Shown here one piece after another: positions 28,156 through 36,646 of a stretch of 64,000 bases of DNA. Position 1 is the first letter of the stretch. Each line of letters opens with the position of its first letter. Source of the stretch: Lacrimispora defluvii. Its GTDB lineage: Bacteria; Bacillota; Clostridia; Lachnospirales; Lachnospiraceae. The stretch lies in contig JAAOXG010000001.1 in the NCBI GenBank assembly GCA_013036995.1, positions 310,001-374,000 of the forward strand, read 5' to 3'. A program made the position numbers and the translations under genes. Below the pieces are notes generated by a model. That model had not been told where the DNA came from. It worked only from the letters and a program-made list of their open reading frames with translations, and ran no database searches.

Positions 28156-29532
28156 GTGAAGACGTTGTTGAAAGGCGGAACCGTAGTATCGGGTACCAAG
28201 GCGGTTGCAGCGGATGTTCTCATGGAGAATGGAAAGATTCTGGCTGTGGAACCGGGAATTGAAGAGGAAAAAGCAGATGTTATTGATGTAACCGGCAGAC
28301 TTTTGTTCCCGGGATTTATTGATGCCCATACTCATTTTGATCTTCATGTGGCAGGTACCGTAACAGCAGATGATTTTGAGTCAGGAACCAGGGCAGCTTT
28401 AGCCGGAGGAACTACCATGATTATTGATTTCGCCACCCAGTACCAGGGAGAAAGTCTCCATCAGGCACTGAATAACTGGCATAAAAAAGCGGATGGCAAC
28501 GCATCCTGTGATTATGGCTTTCACCTGGCAGTCTCAGACTGGAATCAGTCCGTAAGCGAAGAGCTTGACACTATCGTTTCAGAAGGTGTGACTTCCTTTA
28601 AGCTGTATATGACTTATGATGAGATGTATATGGCTGACAAAAAGATATACCAGATTTTAAAACGTTTAAAAGAAGCCGGAGGAATTGCTGGTGTACACTG
28701 TGAAAACAAGGGAATCATCGAGGCGCTGATTGAGGAAGAAAAAGCAAACGGTAATTTTTCGGTGAATGCCCATAAAAAGACAAGACCTGCGCCAGTAGAG
28801 GCAGAAGCGGCAGGCCGTCTTCTAAAGATAGCCCAGGTAGCGGACTGCCCGGTTATCATCGTACATTTAAGCTCGGAAGCCGGTTATAAAGAGATTGCTT
28901 ATGCGAGAGAAAGAGGGCAGAAAGTATATGTGGAAACCTGTCCCCAGTATCTGATTTTCAATGAAGATGTTTATGATCTGCCAGGTTTTGAGGGAAGTAA
29001 ATATGTAATCTCCCCTACAATTAAGAAAGAATCAGACAGACAGAAGCTGTGGGAGCTCTTAAAGACGGATCAGATTCAGACGGTATCCACCGATCACTGC
29101 AGCTTTACAACCGCTCAGAAAGCAGCAGGCAGAGAAGATTTTACCAAGATACCAAACGGAATGCCCGGAGTGGAAGCCCGTCCAGCTCTGGTTTACAGCT
29201 TTGGTGTTAAACAAAATGGTCTGACTGTGGAACAAATGTGCCGTCTGCTTTCAGAAAATCCGGCAAAGCTTTACGGAGTTTATCCAAGAAAAGGCGTGAT
29301 AGCTCCTGGAAGTGACGCTGATCTTGTGGTTTTTAACCCGGATGCAAAATGGACCATGTCTGTTGACAACCAGGTTGCCCGCGTGGATTACTGTCCCTTT
29401 GAAGGAATTTCCGTTGAAGGAAAAGCGGAGCTTGTATTTTTAGGGGGCAGACTGGCGGCTGAAAATGGTGAAGTCTTATTGGAAAAGACAGGTGCCTATG
29501 TGGCCAGAAACAGGCCAATGGAGATTTCCTGA
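28156..29532 (+). CDS. hyuA: dihydropyrimidinase / D-hydantoinase (HyuA)
   Basis: Cyclic-imide hydrolase, 458 residues, cytosolic. HxH in 'DAHTHFDLH', the carboxylated Lys in 'SFKLYMTYD' (about residue 150), further His in 'GVHCEN' and 'VHLSSEAG', and Asp in 'STDHCSF' form an intact binuclear site. GTG at 28156 is the only reasonable start. In the island it should open a hydantoin- or dihydropyrimidine-like ring to a ureido acid feeding YgeY/YgeW. The stop overlaps the ATG of yqeC by one base, tying substrate hydrolysis and cofactor synthesis in one transcript. Confidence 0.92.
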   Translation: MKTLLKGGTVVSGTKAVAADVLMENGKILAVEPGIEEEKADVIDVTGRLLFPGFIDAHTHFDLHVAGTVTADDFESGTRAALAGGTTMIIDFATQYQGESLHQALNNWHKKADGNASCDYGFHLAVSDWNQSVSEELDTIVSEGVTSFKLYMTYDEMYMADKKIYQILKRLKEAGGIAGVHCENKGIIEALIEEEKANGNFSVNAHKKTRPAPVEAEAAGRLLKIAQVADCPVIIVHLSSEAGYKEIAYARERGQKVYVETCPQYLIFNEDVYDLPGFEGSKYVISPTIKKESDRQKLWELLKTDQIQTVSTDHCSFTTAQKAAGREDFTKIPNGMPGVEARPALVYSFGVKQNGLTVEQMCRLLSENPAKLYGVYPRKGVIAPGSDADLVVFNPDAKWTMSVDNQVARVDYCPFEGISVEGKAELVFLGGRLAAENGEVLLEKTGAYVARNRPMEIS

Positions 29533-30335
29533 TGTTATTAAAAAGCGCATATGCAATTGATGTGACAGATGGAATATTACAGCTGAAAAAAAAAGATTCT
29601 CTATGGGAGGCTCTTGGTATTCCCTTGAAAGAACCGATGATTTTAGCTTTTACCGGAGGGGGTGGAAAGACAACCTCCATGTATTGCCTGGCCGATGAGC
29701 TGTCGGCTCAGGGAAAGCGGGTAATTGTAACTACCAGCACCCATATTTTACGGCCCACTGACAGAATCGTCACAGAGGCAGCTGACTGGAAAACCGTGAG
29801 TGACTTTATTACCAGCCATAAGGAACTTTTTTCTTCGGCAGGCTGGGTACTGGTTACCGGTCAGCCTGCAAAAGAGGGAAAGGTAAAGGGAATGGAACTT
29901 TCTGAGCTGGAACGGCTGACACTGCTTTGTGATGTCCTTCTTGTGGAAGCAGACGGTGCAAAGCGCCTTCCAATCAAGATACCTAAGAGAAATGAACCGG
30001 TTTTACCAGGCGGAACTCATGCAGTAATTGGCTGTATGGGACTAAACTGTATCGGTGAACCGTGGGAAGAGATGTGCTTTCGTTATGAACTGACACCACA
30101 GGTGTTTGACGGTCAGAAAAAGAACGGACGAATTACGCCTTCTGATGCAGCAAAGATACTGACCAGCACCCATGGGACCCGAAAGGGAGTTGATTCCATG
30201 GAATACCGGATTTTAATAAACAAAGCAGATGATAAGAGGCGGCTGTCCAGTGCCCTGGCTGTAGCAGATGCAATGGGAAAACAATGGGCGAAGTACACAG
30301 CAGTAACCAGTTTTATAGAAAAGTTTCAGAATTAG
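29532..30335 (+). CDS. yqeC: selenium cofactor biosynthesis protein YqeC
   Basis: Putative P-loop NTPase of 267 residues, 'FTGGGGKTTSMY' near residue 42 as Walker A, 'VLLVEADGAKRLPIK' as a Walker B-like stretch. YqeC proteins co-occur with YqeB and SelD in genomes that install selenium on molybdenum hydroxylases. The gene is coupled to hyuA by a TGATG junction and followed by the molybdopterin-binding protein after 24 bp. The reaction is not known for the family. Confidence 0.88.
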   Translation: MLLKSAYAIDVTDGILQLKKKDSLWEALGIPLKEPMILAFTGGGGKTTSMYCLADELSAQGKRVIVTTSTHILRPTDRIVTEAADWKTVSDFITSHKELFSSAGWVLVTGQPAKEGKVKGMELSELERLTLLCDVLLVEADGAKRLPIKIPKRNEPVLPGGTHAVIGCMGLNCIGEPWEEMCFRYELTPQVFDGQKKNGRITPSDAAKILTSTHGTRKGVDSMEYRILINKADDKRRLSSALAVADAMGKQWAKYTAVTSFIEKFQN

Positions 30336-30359
30336 AGACACGCGAAAGGGATCAGCAAG

Positions 30360-31394
30360 ATGAAAGAGATCAGAACGGAAGACGCAGCAGGTCATGTTCT
30401 TTGCCATGACATGACCCAGATCATACCTGGAGTTTTAAAGGATGCAAGATTCCGGAAAGGTCATGTGGTAACAGAGGAAGACATCCCTGTACTGCTGTCA
30501 ATGGGAAAAGAGCATCTGTATATATGGGAAAAGGATGATACCATGTATCATGAGAATGAGGCTGCTGAAATACTTTGTGAATTATGCAGAAACGACCATA
30601 TGGACAGGGGCGAAGTAAAAGAAGGGAAAATAGAATTAAAATCCACCATTCGCGGGCTTTTAAAAATTGACACCGGTCTGCTTGACATAATAAACAGTGC
30701 CGGAGATATGATGATTGCTTCCAGGCATCCCAATACTCCTGTAGAGCCAGGGGATAAGCTTTGCGGAACCAGGATTATTCCTCTTGTAATTAAAAAGGAC
30801 AAGATGGAGGCAGTAAAAAAACTCTGCGGCGGAAAAAGGATATTTTCCATACTGCCTTATAAAAATAAAAAAGTGGGCATTGTTACAACTGGGAGTGAAG
30901 TATACTGTGGAAAGGTCAAGGATGCATTCGGCCCGGTTCTAAGAGCGAAGGCTGAAGAGTTTGGGGGAGAAATACTGGGACAGACTGTAACCGATGATAA
31001 GCCGGAGCATACCTCAGAGGCCATTCTTGAATTTATCAGACAGGGAGCGGACATGGTACTGGTCAGTGGCGGCATGAGCGTGGATCCAGATGACAAAACT
31101 CCGCTGGCTATCCGTAATACGGGAGCCCAAGTGGTATCCTATGGTGCTCCGGTTCTGCCGGGAGCCATGTTTCTTCTGGCCTATTACCGGAAAGATGGAA
31201 AGAACATTCCGGTAGCAGGACTACCGGGCTGTGTGATGTATTCCAAAAGAACGGTATTTGACTTAGTGCTGCCAAGACTGATGGCAGATGATCCCATAAC
31301 AAAAGAAGAACTTGATAAGCTGGGTAAAGGGGGGCTGTGCCTCTCCTGTGAGGAATGTCATTATCCAAACTGCGGATTCGGAAAGGGCTGGTAG
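30360..31394 (+). CDS. MoeA-like molybdopterin-binding protein with Cys-rich tail
   Basis: A 344-residue protein. The middle and C-terminal part carries a MoCF/MogA-type domain ('VGIVTTGSEVYCGKVKD', 'VLVSGGMSVDPDD', 'VAGLPGC'). The N-terminal part, 'RTEDAAGHVLCHDMTQI', is MoeA-like. The last 20 residues, 'CLSCEECHYPNCGFGKGW', hold four Cys in a possible metal or Fe-S site absent from ordinary MoeA. Placed between yqeC and yqeB, it probably handles the molybdopterin cofactor destined for the selenium-dependent hydroxylase. It is separated from yqeB by 1 bp. Substrate-level role is inferred. Confidence 0.82.
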   Translation: MKEIRTEDAAGHVLCHDMTQIIPGVLKDARFRKGHVVTEEDIPVLLSMGKEHLYIWEKDDTMYHENEAAEILCELCRNDHMDRGEVKEGKIELKSTIRGLLKIDTGLLDIINSAGDMMIASRHPNTPVEPGDKLCGTRIIPLVIKKDKMEAVKKLCGGKRIFSILPYKNKKVGIVTTGSEVYCGKVKDAFGPVLRAKAEEFGGEILGQTVTDDKPEHTSEAILEFIRQGADMVLVSGGMSVDPDDKTPLAIRNTGAQVVSYGAPVLPGAMFLLAYYRKDGKNIPVAGLPGCVMYSKRTVFDLVLPRLMADDPITKEELDKLGKGGLCLSCEECHYPNCGFGKGW

Positions 31395-31395
31395 G

Positions 31396-32211
31396 ATGAA
31401 GATATTGATCAAAGGAGCAGGTGATCTGGCTTCCGGAATCGCCTGCCGCCTCCATCGTTGCGGTTTTTTAGTCGTTATGACTGAGAAACCCGTACCCACC
31501 ACCGTAAGGCGCACTGTGGCATTTTCAAGAGCTGTTTACGAGAACAGGACAAAAGTAGAGGACATTACCGGCGTATTATGCCAAAGCATGACAGAAGTAG
31601 AGGAAGCATTGGCCAATGACCAGGTGGCAGTGGTGGTTGATGAGGAGTGCGGTATCCGTGAAAAATGGAATCCGGATGCAGTTGTAGATGCGATTATAGC
31701 AAAGAAGAATCTGGGTACCAGGATTACAGATGCAGACATTGTAGTGGGAGTGGGACCTGGTTTTACTGCAGGGAAGGACTGCCATTGCGTGGTGGAAACA
31801 AAACGGGGTCATGACCTGGGCCGGTGCATCTGGAACGGCAGTGCCATCTCCAACACCGGAATTCCGGGAATAATAGGTGGCTATGGTAAAGAACGGATCA
31901 TACGTGCTGTGGATAAGGGAGTATTTCATCCGGCTGTAACCATAGGAACAGTCGTGCAGATAAATGATGTGGTTGGATATGTAAATGATACTCCTGTGCT
32001 TGCCCAGGTGGGAGGAGTGGTAAGAGGACTGCTTCAGGAGGGAGTGACAGTTTTTCGTGGAATGAAATCAGGAGACATAGATCCCAGAGGAGTGACCTGG
32101 CACTGTTATACCATCTCTGACAAGGCATCTGCCATTGGTGGGGGAGTACTGGAAGCTGTATTAAGTATTCAAAAAAAGCAATCTGTACAGAAGGAAAGGA
32201 TTTCAACATGA
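31396..32211 (+). CDS. yqeB: selenium-dependent molybdenum hydroxylase maturation protein YqeB
   Basis: 271 residues, beginning 'MKILIKGAGDLASGIACRLHRCGF', a Rossmann-like nucleotide fold, with 'DADIVVGVGPGFTAGKDC' in the middle. This matches the YqeB (EF2563) family, a marker gene of selenium-dependent molybdenum hydroxylases. The start at 31396 follows AAAGGG; the open frame extends back to 31312 but overlaps the previous gene. It overlaps the mocA-like gene by 4 bp. Family role: installation of selenium or sulfur at the molybdenum centre, mechanism unproven. Confidence 0.9.
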   Translation: MKILIKGAGDLASGIACRLHRCGFLVVMTEKPVPTTVRRTVAFSRAVYENRTKVEDITGVLCQSMTEVEEALANDQVAVVVDEECGIREKWNPDAVVDAIIAKKNLGTRITDADIVVGVGPGFTAGKDCHCVVETKRGHDLGRCIWNGSAISNTGIPGIIGGYGKERIIRAVDKGVFHPAVTIGTVVQINDVVGYVNDTPVLAQVGGVVRGLLQEGVTVFRGMKSGDIDPRGVTWHCYTISDKASAIGGGVLEAVLSIQKKQSVQKERIST

Positions 32212-32783
32212 ATATGACACTGATTCTTCTGGCAGCGGGGGACAGCGTAAGGTTCAATGGCAATAAGCTGCTTTATGAAATCAATGGAAAACCTATGTAC
32301 CGTTATATTATAGAAGAGATGGACCGGCTTCCAAAAGGTTTGTTTTCCAGAAAACTGATTGTTACCCAATACCATGACATTATGGAGGACATGAAAGACT
32401 CGGAATATAAAATCATAGTAAACAGGGACAGCGGACTGGGGATTTCTCATTCCATTCATCTTGCACTAAAGGAATTGGAACATGAAAACACGGATTTTCT
32501 ATTTGCAGTCTGTGATCAGCCTTACTTAAAGTCTTCTACCATAGAGGCGCTGGTGAATGGATTTTATGAAAGCAGAAAAGGACTTGCCTGTTTATGTTTT
32601 AGAGGAGAGCCTGGCAATCCTGCCATATTTGCGGGAAGTTACAGGAGAGAACTGATGGAGCTTACAGGTGACAGAGGCGGAAAAAAGATAATCAGAGACC
32701 ACCCGTCTGATGTTTTTCTTTTAGAAGCAGAAAGCGCTGCTGAATTAAAGGACATTGACAACATGTCCGATCAATTAGAATAA
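32208..32783 (+). CDS. MocA-like molybdopterin nucleotidyltransferase
   Basis: NTP-transferase fold of 191 residues: 'ILLAAGDSVRFNGNKLL' is the nucleotide loop, 'FAVCDQPYLKSSTIEAL' the metal-binding Asp region, 'GEPGNPAIF' a conserved turn. It resembles MocA/YgfJ, which attaches CMP to molybdopterin for xanthine-dehydrogenase-family enzymes. Last gene of the cofactor cluster; its ATG overlaps the yqeB stop (ATGA), and an intrinsic terminator follows. CTP versus GTP preference is not certain. Confidence 0.88.
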   Translation: MNMTLILLAAGDSVRFNGNKLLYEINGKPMYRYIIEEMDRLPKGLFSRKLIVTQYHDIMEDMKDSEYKIIVNRDSGLGISHSIHLALKELEHENTDFLFAVCDQPYLKSSTIEALVNGFYESRKGLACLCFRGEPGNPAIFAGSYRRELMELTGDRGGKKIIRDHPSDVFLLEAESAAELKDIDNMSDQLE

Positions 32784-32795
32784 ATTGTTAGAAAG

Positions 32796-32824
32796 ACACG
32801 GCTATTTTCAGACCGTGTTTTTTG
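32796..32824 (+). terminator. intrinsic terminator after the cofactor operon
   Basis: ACACGG (32796-32801) pairs with CCGTGT (32813-32818), followed by six T. It closes the hyuA-to-mocA transcript. Confidence 0.75.
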
Positions 32825-32917
32825 TTACCAGTTTTATCCAACTATAGAAAAATATCACTTATTGGTTTTCAGAAGAATGAAAATCGTGTATAATAAAATC
32901 ATCAAAGGAGGGGCGGT

Positions 32918-34660
32918 ATGTGGAAAAGGCTGAGGGAACATTTCCTTATGTTAAATAAGAGCAGAAAGGAATTAAAGCAGGAAGGACTTAAGATCTGCGT
33001 GGCTTATTTTCTGCTTGGTTTGTTCTGGATTTTGTGTTCTGACAGATTGGTTCCTGCCATTGTCAGCAATTCCCGTTCATTCATGCTTTTTAGCATGGGG
33101 AAGGGAGTCTTATTTGTATTTTGTACTTCCGCATTTTTATACTATGTGATGTTAAGACTGCTTAACAAAGCCGGTGCCGCAGAAGAAGAACTGAGCAAAA
33201 GTTATAAAGAACTGAAGAAGCAGTATAAAAAGATCGGTATTTATGATCAGATGCTTATGGAAAGTGAAGAGAAATACCGGACAATTATAGCTCATATGCA
33301 GCTTGGGATGGCACTGTTTGAGGGAGAGAATGAAACCGACATCAGGCACTACAGGCTGATTGATGTAAATCCATGCTACCAGGAACTGGCCTGTGACAAG
33401 GAAGATTCTGTGCTGGGAGGATATTTTTGTGACATACATGACACTCTGGATCCTGAAATATGGGAGCTGCTAGCAAAGACTGTGAAAACAGGAGAGCCAG
33501 CCCGCTATGAACGGTTCCGGAACAGGACAAGCACATATTATGAGGTCATTGTTTTCTGCCCTGGTAAAAACCAGCTGGCCCTCATTGTCAATAATATAAC
33601 CGAGCGCAGGCAGGCTCAGGAAAGGCTGAATTATTTAAGCTATCATGATCCGCTTACTGGATTGTATAACAGAAGATATTTTGAAGAACAGCTGAAAGTT
33701 TTGGACCAGGAGTTTAACTATCCTCTGGTAATTACTATGGCAGATATCAATGGTCTGAAACTGATCAATGATTCTTTCGGTCATGCTGCAGGAGACGAAT
33801 ACATACGAAAAGCAGCGGCAGTTCTGATGAACAACACCCGCAGCCATGATATCATATGCCGGCTGGGAGGAGATGAATTTGTTATCTTTTCACCCGGTAC
33901 AGGGGAAAAAGAGATTAAAAAGATGATCTCATCCATGAGTGACATGACAAAGGCTCAGGCTGTGAATAAAATCATGCTTTCCATTTCTTTTGGATACAGC
34001 ATAAAGTGCAGCAGTGATGATTCCATTACAGAGGTTTTAAAGAAAGCCGAAGATTTTATGTATCGGAAAAAGCTGATGGAAAGTCCCAGCATGAGGGGAA
34101 AGACCATTTATACCATTATGGCGGCACTACATGAAAAGAACTTCCGGGAGGAACAGCATTCCCTTCGTGTATCAGAATTGTGTGAAAAGATGGGGGAAGC
34201 ACTTGAACTTCAGGAAGATGACATTAAGGAATTAAAAACAGTTGGCCTTCTTCACGATATTGGCAAGGTAGCAATTGAAGAAGGTATTCTTAATAAGAAC
34301 GGAAAACTAGATTTAGATGAATGGGGAGAGATAAAAAAGCACCCCGAAATCGGATACCGCATCTTAAGTACAGTGAATGAGCTTTCAGAAATGGCAGATT
34401 ACGTGCTTGCCCATCATGAGCGCTGGGACGGAAGCGGATACCCCAAAGGGCTGAAAGGAAAGGAAATTCCCATACAGTCCAGAATTATCGCCATAGCAGA
34501 TGCTTATGACGCCATGATCAGTGAACGAAGCTACCGCCACGCACTGCCAAAGGAAATTGCAGTAAATGAGCTTTTAAAGGGAGCGGGAACGCAGTTTTGT
34601 AAAGAGTATGTATCTATATTCATTGATAAAGTAATTAATAAATCCGGGACCGGTGCCTAG
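32918..34660 (+). CDS. membrane GGDEF and HD-GYP cyclic-di-GMP protein
   Basis: A 580-residue regulator. Two membrane helices (about 25-48 and 58-82) are followed by a coiled segment, a PAS-like domain (about 118-230), a GGDEF domain (about 240-395) with intact 'RLGGDEFVIF', and an HD-GYP domain (about 405-575) with 'GLLHDIGK' and 'HHERWDGSGYPKGL'. It could both make and hydrolyse c-di-GMP; which activity dominates cannot be read. AAAGGAGG precedes the ATG. It stands as a single gene between two terminators. A link to the nearby pilus locus, where c-di-GMP often acts, is only suggestive. Confidence 0.93.
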   Translation: MWKRLREHFLMLNKSRKELKQEGLKICVAYFLLGLFWILCSDRLVPAIVSNSRSFMLFSMGKGVLFVFCTSAFLYYVMLRLLNKAGAAEEELSKSYKELKKQYKKIGIYDQMLMESEEKYRTIIAHMQLGMALFEGENETDIRHYRLIDVNPCYQELACDKEDSVLGGYFCDIHDTLDPEIWELLAKTVKTGEPARYERFRNRTSTYYEVIVFCPGKNQLALIVNNITERRQAQERLNYLSYHDPLTGLYNRRYFEEQLKVLDQEFNYPLVITMADINGLKLINDSFGHAAGDEYIRKAAAVLMNNTRSHDIICRLGGDEFVIFSPGTGEKEIKKMISSMSDMTKAQAVNKIMLSISFGYSIKCSSDDSITEVLKKAEDFMYRKKLMESPSMRGKTIYTIMAALHEKNFREEQHSLRVSELCEKMGEALELQEDDIKELKTVGLLHDIGKVAIEEGILNKNGKLDLDEWGEIKKHPEIGYRILSTVNELSEMADYVLAHHERWDGSGYPKGLKGKEIPIQSRIIAIADAYDAMISERSYRHALPKEIAVNELLKGAGTQFCKEYVSIFIDKVINKSGTGA

Positions 34661-34677
34661 ATTGTTATAAAATTAAC

Positions 34678-34729
34678 AGGAATGAGCGGTATGCTTCTAT
34701 TTCAGGAGCGTGATGCTCATTCCTTTTTT
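34678..34729 (+). terminator. intrinsic terminator
   Basis: AGGAATGAGC and its complement GCTCATTCCT form a 10-bp stem with a long loop, followed by a T6 run. Confidence 0.8.
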
Positions 34730-34823
34730 GCTTTTCTATAAAGAACATGTTAAAATTTACAATTATAAATTCATGAAAAAATATTGTTTTAATATAAAAA
34801 AAGTAACTTTTTAAAAGTGGAAT

Positions 34824-34858
34824 GTGTCAATTTTGGAACTCAACGTGTATAATTTTGG
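34824..34858 (-). promoter_or_regulatory. direct repeat upstream of the LytTR regulator gene
   Basis: GTGTCAATTTTGG (from 34824) and GTGTATAATTTTGG (from 34845) repeat at 21-22 bp. On the opposite strand they read CCAAAATT with ACA to the right, resembling the CCAAAAATTACATG operators at 36548 and 38213. The rest of the 340-bp gap (34730-34999) is AT-rich; no clear promoter was identified. Confidence 0.35.
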
Positions 34859-34999
34859 CACTTGGGTTGAAAGTTGTCGAAAATAGTTATATGCTGAGAC
34901 CGTTAAGAAACATAATTAGCATACCATTAACTTTTGATGAAGAAGCAAATCTGTAGAAAAACTGATTTCGGAGATTGCTGGATAATAGGAGGAGAGGCC

Positions 35000-35722
35000 A
35001 TGTTAAAAATAGGAGTATGTGATGATGACCATCTGCTGCTGTTGGAAGCAGAAACGCGTTTGCGCAGGATTGGGATTGAGAGAGAAATGAATCTGGATGT
35101 GGAGACCTTCTGTGACGGTGATGAAATTGTCAGAGCTGTTTATTTAGGAAAGCGTTTCGACATCATTTATATGGATATTGAGATGAGACGTATGAATGGA
35201 TTGATGGCAGCAGAACGAATCCGTGAATACGACCGCATGGTACAAATTGTATTCATGACATCTCATCAGAGATACATCACTCAGGCCTTTCGCTCAGCGC
35301 CAATCGGATACCTTGTTAAGCCCGTAAGGGATCCTGAATTCAATAACAATTTCAGCCACATATTAAATCTGATTGAGACAAAAGACTTATATTACCACTT
35401 CAAATATGGCAGAACAGAAAGTCAGGTATATTTAAAAAAAGTACTGTATTTTGAAAGCAAGCTCCGACTGACTGAGATTGCATGTGAAGAGGGCCGTCAC
35501 AGACTATACAAAAGTCTGGAGGAGATAGAAAACGAATTAAAAGACCGTAAAATTCGTTTTATCAGAATACACCAGTCTTATCTGGTGAGTTTCACCCAGA
35601 TTGCCAGAATCTCTAATGACGTAGTGGAATTAATGGATGGAACCTGTCTGCCAGTCAGCCGCAGCAGGCGTAAGGAAGTGGAAGAGATTATGTTTGAAAC
35701 CATGGGGTGGTGTCAGGTCTAA
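35000..35722 (+). CDS. LytTR-family response regulator
   Basis: 240 residues. Receiver domain (1-120) has the acidic pocket 'CDDDHLL', phospho-acceptor Asp59 in 'IIYMDIEM', and a Lys in 'YLVKPV'. The LytTR DNA-binding domain (about 135-235) reads 'YLKKVLYFESKLRLTEI...FIRIHQSYLVSFTQI', the AgrA/LytR pattern. AGGAGG (34988-34993) fixes the start at 35000, although the frame is open to 34934. No histidine kinase gene adjoins. The gene 26 bp downstream encodes a membrane protein without kinase motifs. Two nearby promoters carry twin repeats with LytTR spacing and are its most likely targets. Confidence 0.93.
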   Translation: MLKIGVCDDDHLLLLEAETRLRRIGIEREMNLDVETFCDGDEIVRAVYLGKRFDIIYMDIEMRRMNGLMAAERIREYDRMVQIVFMTSHQRYITQAFRSAPIGYLVKPVRDPEFNNNFSHILNLIETKDLYYHFKYGRTESQVYLKKVLYFESKLRLTEIACEEGRHRLYKSLEEIENELKDRKIRFIRIHQSYLVSFTQIARISNDVVELMDGTCLPVSRSRRKEVEEIMFETMGWCQV

Positions 35723-35748
35723 AAACTGCCAGGTAAATAGGGGGAAAG

Positions 35749-36462
35749 ATGTCAAAAAGATTAAAATATTACTTTATAATGATGTTGATGGGGGGAATTG
35801 TCTGGTTGGAAGGAAGCTGCAGGTTCATTAGCCGCACATTTTGGGATGTTATTATATTATTTCCGCCGCTTCCTTCCCCTGTTCACTATTTGATACAGTC
35901 TCTTCTGGAGATAGCTGTTACATATGGAGAAGTGCTTGTCCTGTTATTAATTTTATCAGACTGGAGATCAAAAAGAGACGGTGAGTGGCAGGGATATAAA
36001 AAGGCTCTATATTTATATCTTATTATAGGAGTCATTTTGGAAAAAATAATAATAAATATTTTTAATATCCTTTTTTCAACCTATATTGAATCATATCCTG
36101 TAGCTATCACGATGATAATGGCGATTAAAATAGTTATGGTATTTTCAATGGTAATAATTGTAATGAGAATGTCTATGAAAAACAAAAACCAGGCTATGTG
36201 TGTAGATCAATTCAGTTTCATGCACTTTGCTGCAGTTGCGGTCATAACAATTGGCTTAGCAGGTTTATTCTCTTTTAAAGAGTGGCAGGGTTATCAAATC
36301 TATATGTCAGACATGGATTCCTATGGATTTTTCAGCCAGATGACCGCACCAATGCCTGTATATAATATTTTTAACAAATGGATGTTGCCTTATATGGTTA
36401 GGATCTGTGCAGTGTTATTATTTATGTGGAATGGAAAGCAGGATGAGGTTAAGTGCAGTTGA
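35749..36462 (+). CDS. polytopic membrane protein of unknown function
   Basis: 237 residues with about six hydrophobic segments (near 8-24, 33-65, 85-110, 118-142, 155-177, 212-232). No DHp His box or ATP-binding motifs are visible, so it is not a classical kinase. GGGGGAAAG precedes the ATG. The 26-bp gap to the response regulator implies cotranscription, so it may sense or relay a signal to it, or serve the downstream secretion locus. I do not recognise a family. Confidence 0.7.
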   Translation: MSKRLKYYFIMMLMGGIVWLEGSCRFISRTFWDVIILFPPLPSPVHYLIQSLLEIAVTYGEVLVLLLILSDWRSKRDGEWQGYKKALYLYLIIGVILEKIIINIFNILFSTYIESYPVAITMIMAIKIVMVFSMVIIVMRMSMKNKNQAMCVDQFSFMHFAAVAVITIGLAGLFSFKEWQGYQIYMSDMDSYGFFSQMTAPMPVYNIFNKWMLPYMVRICAVLLFMWNGKQDEVKCS

Positions 36463-36497
36463 AAACTTAATATTACACAATAATGACTATTTTGGAA

Positions 36498-36526
36498 GAG
36501 CAGTTAATGGCTGCTTTTCTTTTTTT
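36498..36526 (+). terminator. weak terminator after the membrane protein
   Basis: AGCAG and CTGCT flank a 7-base loop followed by a T-rich tract. The short stem makes partial termination likely. Confidence 0.45.
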
Positions 36527-36547
36527 GCTTTTTCAGACATTCAATTA

Positions 36548-36614
36548 CCAAAAATTACATGTAGGCTGCTAAAAATTACATGAAGAGATTTTTTGTCAAT
36601 AATTGTATTATAAT
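36548..36614 (+). promoter_or_regulatory. promoter with twin direct-repeat operator (LytTR type), copy A
   Basis: CCAAAAATTACATG (36548-36561) and CTAAAAATTACATG (36569-36582) lie exactly 21 bp apart, start to start. TATAAT (36609-36614) begins 26 bp after the second repeat. No good -35 exists at 17 bp, as expected for an activator-dependent promoter. The same arrangement recurs at 38213-38279. Confidence 0.75.
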
Positions 36615-36646
36615 GTAACTAAAAGTCGTGAAAAATAAGGGAGTGT

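Noticed and set aside
35749..36462. Histidine kinase partner of the LytTR regulator
   Set aside because: No His box and no ATP-binding N, G1 or G2 motifs are present.
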